Below, piece by piece: positions 24,707 to 33,751 of a DNA stretch of 64,000 bases (its first letter is position 1; each line of letters opens with the position of its first letter). The DNA comes from Paraliomyxa sp041600735 (GTDB lineage: Bacteria; Myxococcota_A; Polyangia; Nannocystales; Nannocystaceae). The stretch is taken from the NCBI GenBank assembly GCA_041600735.1, contig JBFIJN010000001.1, forward strand, positions 13,118-77,117, in the 5' to 3' direction. The notes below the pieces were generated by a model, which was not told the DNA's origin, searched no databases, and saw only the letters and a program-made list of their open reading frames with translations. The position numbers were made by a program, and so were the translations under genes.

Positions 24707-25917
24707 GCGGGCTGCGATCGCTGCCGGACTTCTGCGTGCCGTTGCCCGGGTCGAGCACGCTGCACGGGGTGCTGTCGGCGGGGCTGCGTCGGGCGCTGCA
24801 CGATCTGCAGGCGGTGCTGCGGCAGCACGCGAGGGGGCCGTGGGCGGCCGACGTGGCTGCGTTCACGCGCGCCGTGGGGCCGCTCGCGCGCGCCCAGCCC
24901 GGCGCGCTGGCGGCCGTGGTGCGAAGGCCCGAGGTGGGGGTGTGGCTGCGGTGCCTGCGAGCCGAGGCGCGGCAACCGGTGGATCCCGCGCGGGGGCTGC
25001 CGATGCTGCTGGGGAACGTCGCGCTCGAGCTCGCGCGCACGGGTGCGCTGACCGAGCCGCTGCGCCTGCGCGGCCTGCCGCCGCGGCTGCTGAGCGGGGC
25101 GGGGCGGCTGGCGATCGTGGTGCCGCGAGGAGCCACCGCGCTCGAGCTCGGTCCCGGCCGCGTGGTGGTGGAGCTGCCGAGCGGCGCGCAGCCGTGCGCG
25201 CTGCAGGCCGACGATCGGGCGTTCCTTCCGCTGGCCGGCAGCGCGGTGCGGCTCGCACTGGTCGACGACAACCCGCTCGCGGGGCTCGAGGCCCACCCGG
25301 ACAAGCGGGGCAATGCGCTCGATCTCGGGGGCCAGCCGCTGGCGCGCTGGCGGGCGGCGCTGGAGCAGGCGCTCGCGCTCGTGGCCGAGCATCTACCGGC
25401 ATTCAGGACCGAGATCGAGCAGGTGCTCCACCAGGTGGTGCCCGTGGGCTGGGACGAACAGCAACACTCTTCGGCCTCGGTGCAAGAAGCGATCGGTACG
25501 ATCTACGTGTCGCTGCATCCCAATCCAATGACGATGGTGGAGGCGCTGATCCACGAGGTCTCGCACAACAAGCTGGCGGCGCTGCTCGAGCTCGATCCGG
25601 TGGTGGAGAACGATCTCGACGAGAGCTACGCCTCGCCCGTGCGGCCGGATCCGCGACCGCTGCACGGGGTGCTGCTGGCCGTGCATGCGTTCCTGCCGGT
25701 GGCGGCGCTCTACGCTGCGATGCTCGAGGCCAAGGCGCCGGGGGTCGAGCATCCGGCGTTTCGCCGCAGGTTCGCGCAGATCGTGGCGGGCAACCAAGAG
25801 GGGGCGCAGGTGCTGCGGGCCCATGCGCGGCCGACTGCGCTCGGGGTGGCGCTGCTCGAGGAGATCGATCGACTCGATCGAAGCTTCACCGCCCGCGTGG
25901 CCGCGACCGCGTCGTAG
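24703..25917 (+). CDS. HExxH-motif protein, 2-oxoglutarate-dependent peptide beta-hydroxylase-like
   Basis: 404 residues. His284-Glu285-x-x-His288 (LIHEVSHNK) sits in the second half, followed by NDLDESYASPVRPDPRPLHG and an AVHAFLPVAALY helix; this downstream pattern matches the HEXXH family found in peptide-modification gene clusters (TIGR04267 type), members of which were shown to hydroxylate beta carbons using iron and 2-oxoglutarate. It is therefore unlikely to be a protease despite the motif. The N-terminal 270 residues are Ala/Leu/Arg-rich. It is translationally coupled to the pseudo-radical SAM protein and divergent from the hxs operon, which fits a tailoring role in the same pathway. 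Confidence 0.78.
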   Translation: MSGLRSLPDFCVPLPGSSTLHGVLSAGLRRALHDLQAVLRQHARGPWAADVAAFTRAVGPLARAQPGALAAVVRRPEVGVWLRCLRAEARQPVDPARGLPMLLGNVALELARTGALTEPLRLRGLPPRLLSGAGRLAIVVPRGATALELGPGRVVVELPSGAQPCALQADDRAFLPLAGSAVRLALVDDNPLAGLEAHPDKRGNALDLGGQPLARWRAALEQALALVAEHLPAFRTEIEQVLHQVVPVGWDEQQHSSASVQEAIGTIYVSLHPNPMTMVEALIHEVSHNKLAALLELDPVVENDLDESYASPVRPDPRPLHGVLLAVHAFLPVAALYAAMLEAKAPGVEHPAFRRRFAQIVAGNQEGAQVLRAHARPTALGVALLEEIDRLDRSFTARVAATAS

Positions 25918-26041
25918 GAGGCTCTCCTCATCACTGCGTGCGTCCGAGGTAGTTGCCCTCGCTCGTTCTACATGACCGCTGCGCGGAGTCGCGCGGCTGT
26001 GTGACGCCCCGGTGACAATGGTGACTACCGAGCGGTAGAGG

Positions 26042-26069
26042 TTGACTTCCTGCTCCAGATCTCGATAGT
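26042..26069 (+). promoter_or_regulatory. Possible sigma-70 promoter of the lipase gene
   Basis: TTGACT (-35-like) and GATAGT (-10-like, 4 of 6 consensus bases) are spaced by 16 bases, in a stretch of lower GC than its surroundings, about 60 bases before the lipase start at 26132. Not verified experimentally. Confidence 0.3.
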
Positions 26070-26131
26070 GGAATCCACTAGCGGCGATCCTGAATCGTAG
26101 GGACGTCGACTGGTAAGAGGAGGACATCGAG

Positions 26132-27070
26132 ATGATCGGTAGAATGGCGTGGGTAGCCACGTTCACTGCGACATTGTGCGCAGGAGCGATGGTCGATTCG
26201 AGTGATGTTCGGGCCGCTGGGTATACGGAGACTCAGTATCCCATCGTGCTGGCGCACGGGATGTCGGGCTTCGACTCGCTGTTTGGCGTCGTCGACTACT
26301 GGCACGGGATCGTGTGGGCGCTGGAGAGCAGCGGGGCCGAGGTGTTCGTCACCGAGGTCAGCCAGTTCAACCAGACGGAGGTCCGCGGGGCGCAGCTGCT
26401 GGCGCAGATCGAGGAGATCGTCGCCATCACGGGAGAGCCCAAGGTCAACCTCATTGGGCATAGCCACGGCGGGCTCGACTGTCGCTATGTGGCGGCGCTG
26501 CGACCCGATCTCGTGGCTTCGGTGACCACGGTCGGAACGCCCCACCAGGGCGCCGAATTGGCCGACTTCGTGCGCGACGCGGTGCAAGAGGGCTCGCTGG
26601 GCGAGACCGTGCTGGCGGGGCTCGCGGGGGGGCTGGGCACGCTGCTGGCGCTGTTGTCCGGCACGAGCAACCCGCAAGATCCGGTCGGCGCGCTCGAGTC
26701 GCTGAGCAGCGCGGGTGCGGCCGAGTTCAACGCCACCTATCCGCAGGGGCTGCCGGGGGCGTGGTGTGGCCAGGGGCCAGCGGTGGTCGGAGGGGTGCGC
26801 TACTTCTCGTGGTCGGGGACGCGGCCGCTGACCAATGTCTTCGATGCCTCCGATGTCATGCTGGGCCTGACCTCGCTGGTCTACGGCGAGGCCAACGACG
26901 GCCTGGTGGGGCGCTGCAGCTCACACCTGGGTACGGTGATCCGCGACGACTACAACCAGAACCACCTCGACGAGGTCAACTTGCTGTTCGGTTTGGTCCA
27001 CTGGTGGTCCGTCGATCCCAAGACCCTCTACCGCCAACATGCCAATCGGCTGCGCAACCTGGGGCTCTAG
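26132..27070 (+). CDS. Secreted triacylglycerol lipase (family I, Lif-dependent)
   Basis: 312 residues. Signal peptide of about 29 residues, then the mature start TQYPIVLAHGMSGFDS with the oxyanion-hole motif AHG. The nucleophile elbow GHSHGG (Ser) is clear; the Asp is likely in YGEANDGLVG and the His in QNHLDEVN, the usual order for Pseudomonas/Burkholderia lipases. A CxxxC-type pair (WCGQG and GRCSS) fits the conserved disulfide. A putative foldase follows 19 bases later. The enzyme hydrolyses triglycerides outside the cell. GAGGAGGA lies upstream of the ATG. Confidence 0.9.
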   Translation: MIGRMAWVATFTATLCAGAMVDSSDVRAAGYTETQYPIVLAHGMSGFDSLFGVVDYWHGIVWALESSGAEVFVTEVSQFNQTEVRGAQLLAQIEEIVAITGEPKVNLIGHSHGGLDCRYVAALRPDLVASVTTVGTPHQGAELADFVRDAVQEGSLGETVLAGLAGGLGTLLALLSGTSNPQDPVGALESLSSAGAAEFNATYPQGLPGAWCGQGPAVVGGVRYFSWSGTRPLTNVFDASDVMLGLTSLVYGEANDGLVGRCSSHLGTVIRDDYNQNHLDEVNLLFGLVHWWSVDPKTLYRQHANRLRNLGL

Positions 27071-27089
27071 GCCACGAGGAGACACTGCA

Positions 27090-27848
27090 ATGCGAAACGA
27101 CGAACGAAGCAAGTGGAGCTCGAGGCGGAGCTGGCGGGCGCTGGGCCTGGGCGTGGTGCTGGTGCTGGGAGGCTGCTACACCGGGGTGGAGGAGCCGCTG
27201 CCCACGCCGCGCTCGCTGCGGGGGGTCGACGTGGACGGCACGCTGACGGTGACCTCCTCGGGGGAGTTCGTGCTCGACGAGGGCGCGCGCGCCCTGTTCG
27301 ATCACTTCCTCGCCGCCGAGGGCGAGCAAGACGAGGCGGCCCTGCATGCGGCCGTGCGCGCGGAGATCGAGCGGCGGCTGCCCGTGGCCGCCGCCGAGCA
27401 GGCGTGGGGGGCGTTCCTCGCCTACCTCGACTATCGCCACGAGGCCGCCGCGCTGCTGTCGGGCGAGGACTCGCTCGATGCGGAGGCGCGCCTGCGGGCG
27501 CTGGCCGAGATCCGCGCGCGGACCGTCGGCGACGCGCCGGGGGTGCCCGACGAGCGGCCGCGGCTGCGCGCGGCGATGGCCCTGCAGGCGGTGCTCGCCG
27601 ACGCGAGCCTCGGGCCGCAGGCGCGGGCCGAGCGGATCGCGACGCTGCAGGCGGAGCTGGGGGACGTGCCCGATCCGATGGCGCCTTCGAGGGTGCTGGG
27701 GCGAGTCCACGCGGCGCTCGCTCCCTTGGCGCTGGACGACACGGCGGCGCGCCGGGCCGTGCTGACGGAGCTCGTCGGCGAGGCGGCCGCGGAGCGCTGG
27801 CTCGCGCTCGAGCGCCGTCGCGCCGAGGACCTCACGACCCGCGGCTGA
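27090..27848 (+). CDS. Lipase-specific foldase (Lif, lipase chaperone)
   Basis: 252 residues, near the lower end of the family's length. A single membrane anchor or lipoprotein-like signal (LGVVLVLGGCYTG) is followed by a Pro-rich linker and PRSLRGVDVDGTL, the first conserved Lif stretch. The second, ALFDHFLAAEGE, corresponds to the hallmark RxxFDY(F/C)LSA motif. The rest is helical, as expected for the arm that wraps around the lipase. It folds the lipase in the periplasm and sits just downstream of it, the normal gene order. Confidence 0.85.
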   Translation: MRNDERSKWSSRRSWRALGLGVVLVLGGCYTGVEEPLPTPRSLRGVDVDGTLTVTSSGEFVLDEGARALFDHFLAAEGEQDEAALHAAVRAEIERRLPVAAAEQAWGAFLAYLDYRHEAAALLSGEDSLDAEARLRALAEIRARTVGDAPGVPDERPRLRAAMALQAVLADASLGPQARAERIATLQAELGDVPDPMAPSRVLGRVHAALAPLALDDTAARRAVLTELVGEAAAERWLALERRRAEDLTTRG

Positions 27849-27920
27849 CGCGACGCGGGTGCGGATCGATCCGCGGCGTCGCGGGTCGATCCGCCGACCG
27901 ACGGTGCGCGTCGGGCCGGC

Positions 27921-28595
27921 TCACGGCTCGACGCAGCCGAACACGGGGTTGGGATCGAGGATGTCCTCGACCTGCCACACCACCACGGGCGCGTCGTCGA
28001 TGCGGTCGCTCCCCGGCAGGTCGATGTCGACGGTGCCGCACATCAGGTTGTCGCTGTAGAGCCGCAGCTTGAACACGAGATCGACGACGATCGGACCGAG
28101 GGGAGTGGTGTCGGCGAGCGTGAAGTCGTTGAGGATCACCCCGAACTCGTTCTGTTCGACGCCGTTGTAGCCGATGTCGTAGCTGGGGGTATCGGGGATC
28201 CATAGCGGGGGCACGCCCTCGGGATTGGCGACGGCATTGGCGAAGCTGCCCACGATCCCGTAGCCGGGGCGCTCGGCGTAGAACGAGAGGTACATGCGAC
28301 CTTGGGGGAGCTCGGCGACGACGATCATCGCATCGGAGAGTGTGCCGTCGCCGATGTCCGGCACCGGGTCGAAGCCGGCGTTGGGCGGCCAGTCGCCGTC
28401 GTCGCCCGCGCTGGCGTTGGAGGTCTGGCCCGGGCCATCCGCGCTGCCCTGCGTGGCGCCCTCGGTCTCTTGGCCGGATGTGGCCGAGGTCGCGCTGGCG
28501 CTGGCGTCGGAGTCGGTCTCGAAGTCGGAGAATTCGTGGTCGACGAGGCACCCGGTGAGGGGGAGGGCGAGCAAGGCACAGGCGGTTCGTTGCAT
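27921..28595 (-). CDS. Lipoprotein with acidic linker
   Basis: 224 residues. Signal peptide with lipobox PLTGC, then a long Ser/Thr/Asp/Glu/Gly-rich spacer and a C-terminal beta-rich domain with two Cys residues (LMCGTVDID and FGCVEP). No known family is apparent. Its ATG shares one base with the stop of the preceding sigma-factor gene, so the two are probably in one transcript; it might be the sensing or target partner of that factor. Confidence 0.65.
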   Translation of the reverse strand: MQRTACALLALPLTGCLVDHEFSDFETDSDASASATSATSGQETEGATQGSADGPGQTSNASAGDDGDWPPNAGFDPVPDIGDGTLSDAMIVVAELPQGRMYLSFYAERPGYGIVGSFANAVANPEGVPPLWIPDTPSYDIGYNGVEQNEFGVILNDFTLADTTPLGPIVVDLVFKLRLYSDNLMCGTVDIDLPGSDRIDDAPVVVWQVEDILDPNPVFGCVEP

Positions 28596-29836
28596 CACGC
28601 CCCCTGGTTGTCCGCGGCCGTGGAGTTCTGTGAAGCGCATGCTCGGCGAATGCGATCGCGGACCGGCGAGCCCGTCGGGCGGGCGAGGAACGTCGCGGCC
28701 TCGTCTCGTGCTTGGCTCGTGCGCCCCACCGCGCACAGCGACTCGATGCGCAGCGCGGCGCGGAGATCGGCCAGCGCGCTGTGGGGGTAGCGCTGGGCGT
28801 GGTCGTCGGTCAGCGCGAGCGCAGCCTCGGCGCGCCCGGCCTGCAGCGCCTGCGAAGCGCGGCGCAGCAGCTCGTTCTCCTCCGCGAGGGTGGTGGAGGG
28901 ATCGGCACGGGGCGGGGAGGAGCGCGCCCGCGGGGCTCGAGTCGTGGCGCTGGCGATGATCGGGGCCGGGCGAGCCTCCGGCCGCTCGCTGGGATGGCCG
29001 ACCGCGCTGGCGAGCGCGGCCTCGATCGCGGGCGCCGCGGTGATCTGCAGCTCGTCACCGGACGACTCGATGGACGCGGCGATCGTGGGGGCGGCGGGCG
29101 AGCCGGAGGCCACGCTCGCACGCGCGGGTCCGTCGGGTGGTCGCCCCGCGAGCACCGCGAGCACCAGCACCCCGGCCACGCTCGCGCCCGCGCTCGCCCA
29201 CGCCGGGGCCGAGAGCGTGGGGAGCCAGCGTGCCGCTCCGCCCGCGTCGCGCAGCGAGGGCAGTAGAACCGCCCAGGCGCGCGCGGTGGCTCGCGGTCGC
29301 TCGTCGCGGGCGCGGGCGAGCACGCGCGGGTCGGCCACCTCGGCGGCAAAGCCCTGTCGCAGCTTGCGGATGCGGCTGTAGGTGGTGTGGAGGTTCTTGC
29401 CGAGCGCGTCGGAGATCTCGGGGCCGGTCATGCCCTCGAGCTCCGAGAGCAGGAACAGCTCGCGGTCGCCGGGACGCAGGCCCTCGACGAAGCGCTCGAG
29501 CACGCGCAGAGCCTCGTGGGCCTGCGGCAGCGCGTCGCTGGGGCGATGGGCGGGCGGGGCTGCGGCGCGCCCACGGCGATCGCGACGCTCGGCCGCGCGT
29601 CGGTAGTTGCTGGCCACGCGTCGCGCGATCCCGTAGAGCCACGCCCGCTGCGAGCCGCCGTCGAACGCGGCCCGCCGCCGGTAGGCCACGACGAAGGTGT
29701 CCTGGAGCGCGTCGTCGACGAGCGAAGGGCTCACGCCGAAGCGGTGCAGCGCGTGCCAGATCATGCCGTGGTGGCGACGGTAGAGCGCGCGGAAGTCGCT
29801 CAGGGGGTCGTCGCCGATCGAGGAGCTCACGTGCAC
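28595..29836 (-). CDS. ECF-type sigma factor fused to a membrane helix and extracytoplasmic tail
   Basis: 413 residues. Residues 1-180 form an ECF sigma factor: region 2 (YRRHHGMIWHAL, DDALQDTFVVAYRR, AWLYGIARRVASN) and region 4 with ELEGMTGPEISDALGKNLHT. A single transmembrane stretch follows (ASVAGVLVLAVLAG, about residue 220), then a Ser/Pro/Ala-rich linker and a helical C-terminal part with TPR-like spacing (QALQAGRAEAALALTDD). Such a sigma-anchor fusion may act as its own anti-sigma module. GTG start at 29836; a second GTG lies six bases on. Confidence 0.8.
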   Translation of the reverse strand: MHVSSSIGDDPLSDFRALYRRHHGMIWHALHRFGVSPSLVDDALQDTFVVAYRRRAAFDGGSQRAWLYGIARRVASNYRRAAERRDRRGRAAAPPAHRPSDALPQAHEALRVLERFVEGLRPGDRELFLLSELEGMTGPEISDALGKNLHTTYSRIRKLRQGFAAEVADPRVLARARDERPRATARAWAVLLPSLRDAGGAARWLPTLSAPAWASAGASVAGVLVLAVLAGRPPDGPARASVASGSPAAPTIAASIESSGDELQITAAPAIEAALASAVGHPSERPEARPAPIIASATTRAPRARSSPPRADPSTTLAEENELLRRASQALQAGRAEAALALTDDHAQRYPHSALADLRAALRIESLCAVGRTSQARDEAATFLARPTGSPVRDRIRRACASQNSTAADNQGA

Positions 29837-29866
29837 GATCGTCCCATTGTCCGCACCCGCGGCGAT

Positions 29867-30855
<989 letters not shown>

Positions 30856-30865
<10 letters not shown>

Positions 30866-31809
30866 ATGCAGAGGAAGCCCGAGAAGCAGGCCATGCCCGC
30901 GGGGCAGCTGCCGCCGAACGAGCAATCGAGGACGCACTCGTTGGCGCCATCGCCCGTGACGTCTTGGCAGGTCACCGGTGCGGTGCCCCCGGGCGAGGCG
31001 GGGCAGTTGCCCACCACCGCGCAATCTTGGGTGCAGACGCCGACGGTCGGGGCCATCACGTTGTCGTTCAAGCACACGCCGTCGAGGCCGCAGGTGGACG
31101 GGCCGCCGTTGAGGCAGTCCCCGTAGGGCACGCCGTTGGCCCCATCACCGGGCCACACGCAGGCGAGGTCGCCGAAGCAGGTCATCCCGTTGGGGCAGCT
31201 CTGGCCGGCGGAGCAGTCGAGGAAGCAGAAGTTTGCGGCGCCTCCGGTGATCGCATCACACGCGACGGGAGCGTTGCCGCCGGCGGGAGCGCTGGGGCAA
31301 TCGCAGGTGTCGGTGCACGGCGTGACCGAGCAGACCCCCGCGATGACGGGGTTGCCTGCGGTGATGCAGTTGTTGGCCCCGCCGCAGCCCGATGTGTCGA
31401 CCGCGTTGCCAGGGCCGAGACAGTCGCCGTAGTTGCCGGGCACGTCGTTGCACGCGGGAGGGCCCGTGGTGGAATCGTCGACCGGCACGCACGCCCCCGC
31501 CACGCACATCTCGGCGGCGGCGCACGGAGGGTTGCACGCGTCGCCGTTCGTGGTGGTGCCGGGGGTGGGGCCGGTGGAGTCGCTCGCGGTCTCGTCGGCG
31601 GAGTCGCCCTCGGCGGTGCCGTTGGATCCGACCGAGTCCCCCGGGCCTTCGGTCTCCTCGAAGGTGGTCACGCCCGGGGGCTCGGAGGTGTTGGGCGTGC
31701 CGGTGAACGTCCCGGTGAACCCGTTGTCGTTGACGCCGGTGGTGCACCCGCCCGCAGCAATCCAGACCCACGCGGCCATGGACGCCAACACCTCGCGCCG
31801 TGAATCCAT
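30856..31809 (-). CDS. Cys-rich lipoprotein
   Basis: 317 residues. The N-terminus reads as a signal sequence ending in a lipobox-like AAGGC, with an Arg pair nearby (MDSRREVL). Then a Thr/Ser/Glu/Gly-rich linker, then about 220 residues with some two dozen Cys arranged in repeating C-x-x-x-C and C...DC units (for example DCSAGQSCPNGMTCF and DCSFGGSCPAGMACF), suggesting a small disulfide-rich repeat. At least two copies of the same repeat unit can be seen. Extracellular or outer-surface location is expected. Role unknown. Confidence 0.7.
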
Positions 31810-31939
31810 GAGGGTCACGATAGCGACCTCACCCGCGGGCCGCCACCGATTCCGTCCCGGAGCGGCGCTCTGCGTCGTGTGCGCTACCGTGGATCGAGGG
31901 CGCTGGTCGGGCCTCGAGGCGCGACCTATCCTCCCGGCC

Positions 31940-33751
31940 GTGGATCGCCAGCCACCCCGCAGCACGTCCAACGCCATCGATCTCTACATCCGGACGTACT
32001 ACTCGCTCCTGCGCAGCTCGGGCGAGGTACGCGTGCGATCGTTCGAAGAGGCCCACGCCTACAGCGACTCGAGCCTGCACACCGGGGCACGCGAGGAGAT
32101 GCCCGACGTGGCCGCTTTCGGCTACAGCGCCGCTCGCTTGCCGGCCTGCATGCTGCACGCGCGACGGCTGGTGGCGGGGCAATCGGTCGAGCAGTTCGAG
32201 CGGGCGGGGCTGCCGGTGCGCGGCTGGACGGCGGTGACCACTCGCGGGCGTCGCCGGCCGCACCGCTGGGACGAGGGCGAGGTGCTCGCGGTGTTCGTGA
32301 CGAGCGCGTCGGACATCGACGATCTCGTGCCGATCGTGACCGCCTACCAGATCGAGTGGAACAAGATGCACGCCCGGCTCGCGCCGAGCGATCTCGGGCG
32401 GCGGCTGCTGCAGGGCGACGCGCTGCCGGATTCCGACGCCCTCGATCGCGAGCTCGAGCACACGCTGGGGCTCACGCTCCACGACGTGGGGTCGCTGCGC
32501 AAGGCGCTCGGGTCCAGCGTGCGCGAGGGGCTGGAGGCGATCGCCCGCGGTCCCCGGGACCTGCGGCTGCGGCTGCTGGCCGGCACGTTGCTCGAGTATC
32601 GCCGCGCGACCCAGCGCTGGTGGGCGAGCATCGAGGCCTCGTACCGCGAGGGCGGAGAGGCCACCGCCTCGACGGGCGCTGCGACGGGATCGGTGATCGT
32701 GTCGGCGCCAGCGATGACGGCACCGGTGACGCTGGCCCGGCCGGTGTACTTCGTGTCGTCCAATACCCACGCGTTCTGCAACCTGATGGGCGGCTACGCG
32801 CGCACGCACCTCGACAAGATCCTGGCGTTCACGCGCGAGCGCGACGTCGAGGGGCTGGCCGAGCGCGTCGAGCAGGCCGAGCGCGAGGGCGACGAGGCGG
32901 AGCTCAACAACCTCGGCTACTACCTGCTGCGCCAGTACATGAGCGCCGACCCGGAGCGCGCGCTCGAGCGCATGGCCGAGGTGCAGGCCTCGGACGCGGA
33001 GTGTGGGATCTCCACGCTGAGCTCGCCGGGTCACCTCGACGTGGCCGCGCAGCTGTTCGAGCTGGGCAAGCTCAAGCCCGATCGCCTCGATCCGCGAGTG
33101 CGCGTGGAGGGGCTCGAGCTGCTGGCGCAGAGCGACGCGGTCATCATCAACATCGACTATCCGCTGGGGATGGCGGCGTATCACCACCTCACCCAGCTCG
33201 CGCAGGGCGTGGGCGAGATCCGCGGGATCTACGTGGTGGGCAAGGCCGCCACCCTCAACGGGCGCGTGGGTGACATCATGCTGTCGACCGCGGCCTACGA
33301 CGAGCACTCGCAGAACACCTACCTGTTCCGCAACTGCTTCGTCGCCGCCGATCTGGCGCCGCTGGTGCGCTACGGCACCGTGCTCGACAACCAAAAGGCG
33401 CTGTCGGTGCGCGGCTCGTTCCTGCAGAACCGCGAGTACATGCACGTGTTCTATCGCGAGGGCTACACGGTCGTGGAGATGGAGGCCGGGCCGTATCTCT
33501 CGGCGATCTACGAGATGGTCTACCCCAAGCGACACCCCACCGACGAGGTCGTGCACCTGTCGAACCTGCTGCCGTTCGACTTCGGGCTGCTGCACTACGC
33601 CTCGGATACCCCGTACTCGCGGCGCCAGAGCTTGCTGTCGAAGAGCCTCAGCTACTTCGGCATGGACGCGACCTACGGGTGCGCGGTGGCGACGCTGCAG
33701 CGGATCCTCGGGCAAGAGGTCGCGCGGCTGCGCGGGACCACGGAGCGCTAG
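31940..33751 (+). CDS. Large conserved protein with nucleoside-phosphorylase-like C-terminal part
   Basis: 603 residues from GTG 31940. The N-terminal half is helical with no motif I can name. The C-terminal half has GIYVVGKAATLNGRVGDIMLSTAAYDEHS and VVEMEAGPYLSAIYE, which recall the phosphate/base-binding strand and the VEMEA motif of purine and uridine phosphorylases (the latter Glu binds ribose). A complete active site was not confirmed. It lies divergent from the Cys-rich lipoprotein and converges with the helicase gene with a 4-base overlap. Confidence 0.6.
   Translation: MDRQPPRSTSNAIDLYIRTYYSLLRSSGEVRVRSFEEAHAYSDSSLHTGAREEMPDVAAFGYSAARLPACMLHARRLVAGQSVEQFERAGLPVRGWTAVTTRGRRRPHRWDEGEVLAVFVTSASDIDDLVPIVTAYQIEWNKMHARLAPSDLGRRLLQGDALPDSDALDRELEHTLGLTLHDVGSLRKALGSSVREGLEAIARGPRDLRLRLLAGTLLEYRRATQRWWASIEASYREGGEATASTGAATGSVIVSAPAMTAPVTLARPVYFVSSNTHAFCNLMGGYARTHLDKILAFTRERDVEGLAERVEQAEREGDEAELNNLGYYLLRQYMSADPERALERMAEVQASDAECGISTLSSPGHLDVAAQLFELGKLKPDRLDPRVRVEGLELLAQSDAVIINIDYPLGMAAYHHLTQLAQGVGEIRGIYVVGKAATLNGRVGDIMLSTAAYDEHSQNTYLFRNCFVAADLAPLVRYGTVLDNQKALSVRGSFLQNREYMHVFYREGYTVVEMEAGPYLSAIYEMVYPKRHPTDEVVHLSNLLPFDFGLLHYASDTPYSRRQSLLSKSLSYFGMDATYGCAVATLQRILGQEVARLRGTTER

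Noticed and set aside
26132..27848. Lipase and foldase as part of the radical SAM locus
   Set aside because: They are separated by 214 bases with their own promoter-like sequence and form a standard self-contained lipase/Lif pair.
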